Origin: Acetobacteraceae bacterium
GTDB taxonomy: Bacteria > Pseudomonadota > Alphaproteobacteria > Zavarziniales > Zavarziniaceae
Length of the DNA: 27,025 nt
Direction: 5' to 3'
Assembly: GCA_947379865.1 (NCBI GenBank)
Contig: CANCOY010000050.1
Location: 1 to 27,025, forward strand
Position numbers and translations under genes: made by a program. Under the pieces are notes generated by a model. The model ran no database searches. It saw only the letters and a program-made list of their open reading frames with translations, and was not told the DNA's origin. Below, piece after piece: positions 21,696 to 27,025 of the stretch; the stretch's first letter is position 1, and every line of letters begins with the position of its first letter.

Positions 21696-21999
21696 GCCAG
21701 GCTCCCTCGGCGAAACAGCCCGCACCGGGCCGTAAACCCGCCGAATATCGGGGCAGGGTTTGCGGGTGTCAACGCGTGAAACCCCTTTTGTCTCCAACGG
21801 TGTAGCCCTGCCGCCGCGAGACCGTGTGCAAGCCGTCGCCAAGTGCCTCTGACACCTTTGTTTATGACAAATTTACTGCAAATACCCGTCAAATTAATAT
21901 ATAGCTTAAACATTGTTATTAGGCGGTCCTCCGGCGCGGCACATGGAACCTTTGCTGCAGAATTGCCTTTACAGGAAAATTTGTGGGGGAGTTGCCGTC
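21696..21999. other. Intergenic region between argD and the sulfotransferase gene
   Basis: The first 145 bases are GC-rich leader of argD. From about 21843 it becomes AT-rich, with a putative promoter at 21872-21900. An in-frame ATG at 21943 upstream of the chosen sulfotransferase start would add 19 residues. No RNA gene or repeat was seen. Confidence 0.5.
21872..21900 (+). promoter_or_regulatory. Putative promoter of the sulfotransferase gene
   Basis: TTTACT (21872-21877) and TAATAT (21895-21900) are spaced by 17 bases within an AT-rich stretch. Each matches consensus at four of six positions. Transcription would begin near 21907. Confidence 0.38.
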
Positions 22000-22827
22000 A
22001 TGCCCAAAGTCGCTTTAACGGACGCAGATAACCACGGTGGGAAAGTCATAAGAAACAAGGAAACCCGCGAGATCATGAGTGAGTGGCCGGTTGATGTGAA
22101 ACCACTCATAGATTTTGACAAAAAGATGGGTCTGATCTGGTCTGCCAAGTCGGCGTGCTCGCTCTCGGTTCTTTGGTTTTTTGCGGTTACCGGGCGGCTT
22201 CGGGAGGCGCTGGCGCATGACAAATGGCCACATGTCTATAGGGGTGAAGTTTTCAATCACCTGCAATTCACGCAAGCGCGGGACAACCGCCTGACATCAG
22301 CACAGACCAGATGGGTTCGCGTCATGCGCGATCCCTTCAAGAGAGCCGTGAGCAGCTATCGCCATTTTTTGCTCCACGATATTGAAAGAGAGCAGGGAAC
22401 TGCATTTTTTGGCGCGCCTGTTGAGGAGCGCGGCCTCTCGTTCGACGAATTCCTTACTTATCTTGAAACGAGAGATATAAATCTGTGTGACATTCATTTG
22501 CGCCAACAATGGACCGCAGTCGAGGAATTCTGCCTTCAGCCGACCATAATAAATGCTGACACGTCTGATGTTGAACAAAAACTTTTCAGTATTTTTAAGG
22601 CCGATGAGGAAAATATTCAGCTTTTTATTGAATGTCGGGATTGGATTTTCCCGTTTCACAATGCAAAAGTAGAAAAAATACCTGATGTGAACAGCTCAAC
22701 TGTTATAAAAAAAGGACAAGTCATTGAAAAATGGCCAGGTTTTTTGGCCTTTGAAAACACCAGAACCCGCGAAATGGTCCGAAAAATCTATGATGAAGAC
22801 TACAGGCGCTTCAACTCGTTTATCTGA
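22000..22827 (+). CDS. Sulfotransferase family protein
   Basis: The protein has 275 residues from ATG 22000, which has GGGGGAG nine bases upstream; ATG 21943 is an alternative start. The PAPS 5'-phosphosulfate loop is WSAKSACSLSVLWFF at 47-61, and the 3'-phosphate site is RVMRDPFKRAVSSYRHFL at 107-124, both typical of membrane- or carbohydrate-sulfotransferase-like proteins of the Sulfotransfer_2 type. It would move sulfate from PAPS to a glycan, lipid or other acceptor. The gene is AT-rich in its second half and flanked by housekeeping genes argD and gcrA. No PAPS synthesis genes are near. It probably arrived by transfer; the acceptor is unknown. Confidence 0.82.
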   Translation: MPKVALTDADNHGGKVIRNKETREIMSEWPVDVKPLIDFDKKMGLIWSAKSACSLSVLWFFAVTGRLREALAHDKWPHVYRGEVFNHLQFTQARDNRLTSAQTRWVRVMRDPFKRAVSSYRHFLLHDIEREQGTAFFGAPVEERGLSFDEFLTYLETRDINLCDIHLRQQWTAVEEFCLQPTIINADTSDVEQKLFSIFKADEENIQLFIECRDWIFPFHNAKVEKIPDVNSSTVIKKGQVIEKWPGFLAFENTRTREMVRKIYDEDYRRFNSFI

Positions 22828-23019
22828 CCGGGAGAGGCAAACGGCATCGCCAGCGTGTACGTAACTGAATCCCGCCTCTGGACACCGGTAGGGGCTCAAA
22901 AGCGGAAAAGCACGAAATCTGGGGACAACTTGCATATCTGGTATCGCCAAGCAGGTACCTAACGATATATTGTATCTTGGCTGGTTGGAGCATGAAACTG
23001 GTCAGAGGAGACGTGTGTC

Positions 23020-23598
23020 ATGGGATGGACCGAAGAGCGTATTGCTGCCCTGAAAAGCCTCTGGGAAGAGGGTCTTAGCGCCTCCCAGATCGCAGCGCGG
23101 CTTGGCGGCGTCACGCGCAATGCCGTGATTGGCAAGGTGCATCGTCTGGGCCTGTCGGGCCGGCCATCTCCCCTGCGTGCCGATCAGGCCCGGGCTGAAG
23201 CAAAGCCCGCTGTTTCTGCCGCGCCGGCGGCGCCGCGCCTGGTGCCCCAGCCCACCCTTACCGTCGTCCGCACCGCGGCACCGGTGGAGGAGCGCCCCCC
23301 GGTGCAGGTCCAGGCCGTGGCACCGGCACCTGTGCAGGTGGCTGCCGCCCCTACGGCCGTTGCCGTGGCAACGCCTGCCGCAGTTGTGCCCTCGGGCAAG
23401 CGTGTCAGCCTGCTGAACATCACCGATCGCATGTGCAAATGGCCCATCGGCCATCCGGGCGAGCCCGATTTCCACTTCTGTGGCGACCGTTCGCTTACGG
23501 GTCAGCCTTATTGCCAGACCCATGCCTCCATGGCCTATCAGCATGCGGCCCCGCGCCGCGACAAGCAGCGTAATGGCGCCGGTGGCTCCGGCGCCTGA
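23020..23598 (+). CDS. gcrA: Cell-cycle regulator GcrA
   Basis: GcrA is an alphaproteobacterial factor that binds sigma70-RNA polymerase and activates promoters at GANTC sites methylated by CcrM. The protein has 192 residues. The N-terminal HTH-like domain is MGWTEERIAALKSLWEEGLS then ASQIAARLGGVTRNAVIGK and HRLGLSGR. A long Ala/Pro/Val-rich linker (about 60-130) leads to the RNA polymerase-binding C-terminus CKWPIGHPGEPDFHFCGDR and PYCQTHASMAYQ. AGAGGAG lies nine bases before the ATG. A GAATC (CcrM) site lies at 22867-22871 in its upstream region. The linker is somewhat longer than usual but the ends are intact. Confidence 0.95.
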   Translation: MGWTEERIAALKSLWEEGLSASQIAARLGGVTRNAVIGKVHRLGLSGRPSPLRADQARAEAKPAVSAAPAAPRLVPQPTLTVVRTAAPVEERPPVQVQAVAPAPVQVAAAPTAVAVATPAAVVPSGKRVSLLNITDRMCKWPIGHPGEPDFHFCGDRSLTGQPYCQTHASMAYQHAAPRRDKQRNGAGGSGA

Positions 23599-23621
23599 GG
23601 CAGGGGCCTCCGGGCTCAGGC
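23593..23621. terminator. Hairpin at the convergent gcrA/phosphatase junction
   Basis: GCCTGAG (23593-23599) pairs with CTCAGGC (23615-23621). It overlaps the last codons of gcrA and of the convergent phosphatase gene, so it may act on both transcripts. There is no T-run. Confidence 0.4.
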
Positions 23622-24332
23622 TTCGCGGGCGGTGAGCACGTCTCGCAACAGGACCTCCATGGTTGTGGCTGTCATGCCCGCCTTGGTCCAGTTGTAGGGC
23701 GTCAGGTTCACCGCCCGGATCAGGGCACGGGCCGGTACCGTGCCCGCAAAATCCACATCAATGATGTTCAGGCAGCCCGGATCCTGCTCAAAGGCTGGAA
23801 AGATCGAGCGGCCGGCCCCACAGGCCCAGCCCAGGATCATCCGGTTGACGCCGCCATGGGCCACCAGCAGCAGGCTCTGCCAGCCGGGTTCTGCGATCGT
23901 TGCCTCAAAGGCCGGCACAATCCGCGCCTCGAAATCGGCAAAACGCTCGCCCCCCAGAAAGCGCGTCTCGGCCCCCTCGGCATTGCTCATGGCATTGAGG
24001 AAGGTTGCTTCCAGCCGATCCGGCGGGACCAGGCGGATATCGCCCGGCTTCAGTTCCTCCAGCGCCGGCACCTCGCCAAGGGCAAGGCTGCGGTTGCCAA
24101 GCACGATGCCCGCCGTCTCCACGGTGCGCGGCAGGCCGGTGCACAGGGCACGATCAAAGTTGACTGCCTCCAGCGCCACGCGCATGGCCTCGGCCTGGCT
24201 GCGTCCCCGGGCGGTCAGGGGCACCAGACGGGAATCCGGGGCGCGATGGCCCGCCTCGGTGATATAGGCCGCCTCGGCGTGGCGCATCAGATAGATGCGA
24301 CGGCGATCCCGGCCTGTGCTGGATCCGCTCAT
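23616..24332 (-). CDS. Histidine phosphatase family protein
   Basis: The protein has 238 residues from ATG 24332, with AGGGGG closely upstream. The phosphoglycerate-mutase-like fold is shown by LMRHAEA (R17, H18; the catalytic His), ARGRSQAEAM and TGLPRTVETA (the second Arg), and LLVAHGGVNRMIL (the second His). These enzymes hydrolyse phosphate from sugars, nucleotides or small alcohols, so the substrate is open. It is divergent from a flavoprotein gene by 104 bases and convergent with gcrA. Alpha-ribazole phosphatase (cobC) is possible but no cobalamin gene is near. Confidence 0.88.
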   Translation of the reverse strand: MSGSSTGRDRRRIYLMRHAEAAYITEAGHRAPDSRLVPLTARGRSQAEAMRVALEAVNFDRALCTGLPRTVETAGIVLGNRSLALGEVPALEELKPGDIRLVPPDRLEATFLNAMSNAEGAETRFLGGERFADFEARIVPAFEATIAEPGWQSLLLVAHGGVNRMILGWACGAGRSIFPAFEQDPGCLNIIDVDFAGTVPARALIRAVNLTPYNWTKAGMTATTMEVLLRDVLTAREA

Positions 24333-24436
24333 TGTTCCCCCTGTCCGATGGCGTCGCGCGGGCCATGCGGATTGCTGTCCGCCCGGCCACAGGCCATTCT
24401 CTCGCCCCGACGATACCCAGACCGAAAGACAAGACA

Positions 24437-25372
24437 ATGAACCGTGTCCTGCAGCATACCGGAACCCGCTATCCGATCATCCAGGCCCCCATGGGCTGGA
24501 TTGCGCGCTCCCAGCTGGCGAGTGCCGTATCGAACGCCGGTGGCCTTGGCATCATCGAGACCTCGTCGGGTGAGATCGATGCCGTCAAGGGCGAGATCGT
24601 GAAGATGCGCACCCTCACGGACAAGCCGTTCGGCGTGAACCTGCCGATCCTGTTTCTGAAGGACGACACCATTGTTGACTGGATTGCGGCCCAGGGCGTG
24701 CGGTTCGTCACGACCTCTGCCGGCAGCCCCGCCAAATACATCGGCGTGCTGAAAAAGGCTGGCATCACCGTCTATCACGCCGTGCCTACGGTGAAGGCAG
24801 CGGTCAAGGCGGTGGAAGCCGGCGTTGACGGCCTGGTGGTGGAGGGCGCCGAGGGCGGCGGCTTCAAGAATCCGGAAGAGGTCTCGACCCTGGTGCTGCT
24901 GCAGGCGATCCGCGACCAGGTGGACGTGCCCATGGTGGCCGCCGGTGGCATCGCCGACGGACGCGGCATGGCGGCCGCCTTTGCGGTGGGGGCCGAGGCC
25001 GTGCAGATGGGCACCCGCTTTGTCTCCAGCGCCGAAAGCCCGGTCCACGCCAATTACAAGAACGCCATCATCGCCGCCACCGAGACCGACACGGTGGTGC
25101 TGAACAAGAAGGCCAGTCCCTGCATCCGCGCCATCAAGACCGAGCTGACAAAGGGTATTGCCGAGGCCGGCCTGATGCCGCCCGACGTGTTGAAGCGCGT
25201 GCTGGATGTCTATTTCGGGGGTGACATGGAAGCCGCCCCCGCCCTTGCTGGCCAGGCCGCCGCCCTGATCACCAGCGTCAAGCCCGTGGCCCAGGTGATC
25301 GAGGAGACCGTGGCAGGTTTCCACGCCGCCGCCGCCCGCATGGGCGCCCTTGCCGCCGGGGGAACCTTCTAG
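24437..25372 (+). CDS. Nitronate monooxygenase-like flavin oxidoreductase, second type
   Basis: The protein has 311 residues, an FMN TIM barrel of the NMO/NADH:quinone reductase superfamily. The N-terminus (RYPIIQAPMGWIARSQLASA then VSNAGGLGII) and VAAGGIADGRGMAAAFAVGA and AVQMGTRFVSSAES are family signatures. The usual AGGHxG segment is EGAEGGGFKN at 136-145 here, so the catalytic His of class I nitronate monooxygenases is absent. It may be an NAD(P)H:quinone reductase-like or other flavin enzyme. This subtype seems common in Alphaproteobacteria. The ATG at 24437 has only a weak ribosome site. A different paralog is at 1952-2950. Confidence 0.85.
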   Translation: MNRVLQHTGTRYPIIQAPMGWIARSQLASAVSNAGGLGIIETSSGEIDAVKGEIVKMRTLTDKPFGVNLPILFLKDDTIVDWIAAQGVRFVTTSAGSPAKYIGVLKKAGITVYHAVPTVKAAVKAVEAGVDGLVVEGAEGGGFKNPEEVSTLVLLQAIRDQVDVPMVAAGGIADGRGMAAAFAVGAEAVQMGTRFVSSAESPVHANYKNAIIAATETDTVVLNKKASPCIRAIKTELTKGIAEAGLMPPDVLKRVLDVYFGGDMEAAPALAGQAAALITSVKPVAQVIEETVAGFHAAAARMGALAAGGTF

Positions 25373-25395
25373 GCCCCCGTTCCGGCTACCACGCC

Positions 25396-25896
25396 CTACT
25401 GGAGGGTCAGCAGCAGGCCGTTGGTGGCAAGGCCATCCACCATATAGCCTTTCTTGGCTTCATAGCTGCGAATGGCTTCGCGCGTACGGGGGCCGATCAC
25501 CCCGTCCGCCGGGCCGGCATCAAAGCCAAGGGTGTTGAGGCGCGCCTGCAGGCGGGCAGCATCGGCGCGCGAAAGCGTGTCGACCGCTGCGGGCGCTGGC
25601 GTGGTGTGTTTCGGCCGGATGATGTCGAGGGTGGCGGAAATCCCGCCGGGCGCTTCCCCGCAGGTGCCATTGGCAGACGAGCAATCCCAGTAATAGCCAT
25701 TGCCAATGCGCGGCGCATCGGCCGGCAAGGCCGTGCAGACACAGATCGTGCCATCGGAACAGCTGTGCCGCCCCTCGGTCTGCTGCGAGCAGCTCTGGAA
25801 ACCGTCGGCCCTAACCGGCGCTGCGCCAGCCCACAGCATCGCAGCCGCCAGCAGGCCCAGGGCAAGGCGCCCGGGGGCGTAATCAGGTCTGATCAT
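25396..25896 (-). CDS. Secreted Cys-rich protein with peptidoglycan-binding domain
   Basis: The protein has 166 residues from ATG 25896 (the frame is open 15 residues upstream but the signal peptide fits this start). Residues 8-30 form a Sec signal peptide with cleavage after A30 (APVRA then DG). The middle segment (32-82) has six cysteines (36, 46, 52, 54, 72, 79), suggesting three disulfides. A Pro-rich linker leads to a PG_binding_1 domain at about 110-166 (ARLQARLNTLGFDAGPADGV then IGPRTREAIRSYEAKKG). It is likely periplasmic and binds cell wall; no catalytic domain is present. Its partner and exact role are unknown. Confidence 0.82.
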   Translation of the reverse strand: MIRPDYAPGRLALGLLAAAMLWAGAAPVRADGFQSCSQQTEGRHSCSDGTICVCTALPADAPRIGNGYYWDCSSANGTCGEAPGGISATLDIIRPKHTTPAPAAVDTLSRADAARLQARLNTLGFDAGPADGVIGPRTREAIRSYEAKKGYMVDGLATNGLLLTLQ

Positions 25897-25966
25897 GAAG
25901 GGTCTGCCTGGCTGCGCATCTTGCGATGCGAGACTAGGCAAATACCCTTAGCAGCCGGTTAACAGC

Positions 25967-26911
25967 CTAATAGCCTCGGCGCAGATCCACCAGATTGATG
26001 GGTGCCTCGCCCCGCTCGATGCGGCCGATGTTGCCAATGACCTGGGCGACGCAGGCCCGCGGATCGGTAACGGCCGCGATATGGGGTGTCAGCGTCACCT
26101 TTGGATGGTGCCAAAAGCCGTGGTCCTGGGGCAGCGGCTCCACATGGAAGACATCAAGGGTGGCGGCGGCCAGCTGCCCCGTATCAAGGGCGGCCAGCAG
26201 ATCGGCGTCCACCACATGCCGGCCCCGCGCGGCGTTGATGAATGAGGCGCCCCTGGGCAGGCGGGCGAGAAGGCCGGCATTGATGATGCCTTCTGTCTCG
26301 GCCGTTAGCGGCAGCAGGCAGACGAGGATCTCGCAGGCGCCAAGAAAGGCATCAAGGCCGGCGGCGCCATGAAACATCTCCACGCCCGGCACCGCGTGGG
26401 CGGTGCGCGTCCAGCCCGATACCGCAAAACCAAGGGCGCCAAGGGCGCGCGCCGCATCACCCCCCAGTACGCCCAGGCCCAGAATGCCCACCCGCCGCTC
26501 GCTGGCCAGCGGCTGGGCCAGCGCCCGCCATTTGCCCAGGCGTTGCAGGGCATCATAGTCGTGCTGGCGGCGGTGATGGCGCAGCACGTGCAGCACCACA
26601 TATTCCGTCATCCGGGCGGTCAGATTGGGGTCCACCACCCGGGTCATGGGCACATCGCGCCGCAGGTCCGGGTCGCTCAGCAGATGATCAATGCCGGCCC
26701 CAAGGGAGAAGATCGCCTTCAGCCCTGGCAGGCGCGCCGTCAGCCCCGCCGGTGGCTTCCACAACAGGGCATAGTCGATCGCCTCGGCCGCCACGGCGCC
26801 ACTGTCGAGGTCGGCCAGGGTAACCAGATTGATATCGCCCCGGTGGCGGGCGAATTCGTCATCCCACCACTCGCGACGGTCAACCTCGGAATGGAACAGC
26901 AGAGTGATCAT
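25967..26911 (-). CDS. ghrA: Glyoxylate/hydroxypyruvate reductase A (D-2-hydroxyacid dehydrogenase)
   Basis: The protein has 314 residues, close to E. coli GhrA (312). It reduces glyoxylate to glycolate and hydroxypyruvate to D-glycerate with NADPH. The dinucleotide motif is GILGLGVLG (142-150), and the catalytic triad is R229 (NAARGR), E258 (VEPLP) and H277 (LTPHIAA). The N-terminal FHSEVDRREWWDDEF and FSLGAGIDHLL fit the GhrA subgroup. The ATG at 26911 has AAGGAG 11 bases upstream, overlapping the stop of the transporter gene, so the two are likely one operon. Confidence 0.9.
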   Translation of the reverse strand: MITLLFHSEVDRREWWDDEFARHRGDINLVTLADLDSGAVAAEAIDYALLWKPPAGLTARLPGLKAIFSLGAGIDHLLSDPDLRRDVPMTRVVDPNLTARMTEYVVLHVLRHHRRQHDYDALQRLGKWRALAQPLASERRVGILGLGVLGGDAARALGALGFAVSGWTRTAHAVPGVEMFHGAAGLDAFLGACEILVCLLPLTAETEGIINAGLLARLPRGASFINAARGRHVVDADLLAALDTGQLAAATLDVFHVEPLPQDHGFWHHPKVTLTPHIAAVTDPRACVAQVIGNIGRIERGEAPINLVDLRRGY

Positions 26912-26927
26912 GGCGCGGCGCGCTCCT

Positions 26928-27025
26928 TCATGACGAGACCACTCCGTGGGGGGCCGTTTCCAGACGCAGGGCGGCGGCCAGCAGGGCCTGGGTATAGGCT
27001 TCACGGGGGTGGTCAAAGACGCGGT
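26928..27025 (-). CDS. C-terminal end of a peptide-type ABC transporter ATPase (YejF/DppD-like), truncated by window
   Basis: The minus strand enters at the window edge in mid-codon and reads RVFDHPREAYTQALLAAALR followed by about 12 residues and TGA. The pattern F-x-x-P-x-x-x-Y-T-x-x-L-L-x-A is the C-terminal oligopeptide-transporter helix of Dpp/Opp/Yej ATPases. A yejABEF operon followed by ghrA is a common alphaproteobacterial arrangement, supporting a YejF-like subunit for microcin C or peptide import. Only 32 codons are visible, so the identity is tentative. Confidence 0.68.
   Translation of the reverse strand, partial: RVFDHPREAYTQALLAAALRLETAPHGVVSS

Noticed and set aside
20463..21779. 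Long open frame on the plus strand opposite argD
   Set aside because: High GC third positions keep the antisense frame open. Its translation is His/Gly/Gln-rich low-complexity with no family resemblance, while argD on the minus strand has all aminotransferase motifs.

Overview
The window is GC-rich chromosomal DNA from an alphaproteobacterium, probably of the Rhodospirillales type. This is inferred from GcrA (a cell-cycle regulator confined to Alphaproteobacteria), a SAM-II riboswitch in front of metZ, an argD/hslO pair, a yejF-ghrA type junction, and lipoproteins resembling ones I associate with that order. No plasmid, phage or replication-origin genes are seen. The genes read as ordinary housekeeping blocks interrupted by small accessory insertions.

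Layout. 1-4426: the end of a DUF3833 gene, a hipBA toxin-antitoxin operon with a striking operator, a nitronate monooxygenase gene divergent from a TetR regulator, and a FitAB/VapBC-type toxin-antitoxin pair. 4527-6579: tRNA-Arg(ACG), a large coiled-coil lipoprotein and a small Cys-containing lipoprotein. 6628-9053: two identical tRNA-Gly(CCC) genes bracketing an AT-rich island that holds one glycosyltransferase gene and a broken IS66-type tnpA remnant. 9146-12681: a radical SAM protein, a short tandem-repeat patch, and a translationally coupled pair of genes I do not recognise. 12793-16811: SAM-II riboswitch-metZ, apaG, folE and argE, all on the plus strand. 16837-18699: an AT-rich glycosyltransferase gene convergent with an FkbM methyltransferase gene. 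18748-21695: a lipoprotein, hslO and argD on the minus strand, without the argF that often sits between argD and hslO. 21843-22827: an AT-rich sulfotransferase gene. 23020-27025: gcrA, a histidine phosphatase, a second NMO-like flavoprotein, a secreted peptidoglycan-binding protein, ghrA, and the tail of a peptide-type ABC transporter ATPase.

How the parts fit. Methionine (metZ under SAM control), arginine (argE, argD) and folate/pterin (folE) synthesis form the core. Four surface-polymer or small-molecule decorating enzymes (GT4, a GT2-like enzyme, FkbM, a sulfotransferase) sit as isolated inserts, three of them clearly AT-rich, suggesting repeated acquisition of envelope-glycan genes at intergenic sites. 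Two toxin-antitoxin modules lie within 4.2 kb, each with a near-perfect palindromic operator beside or over its promoter. The best candidates for something undescribed are the tRNA-Gly-bounded island, the coupled unknown pair at 10185-12681, and the riboswitch expression platform of metZ.
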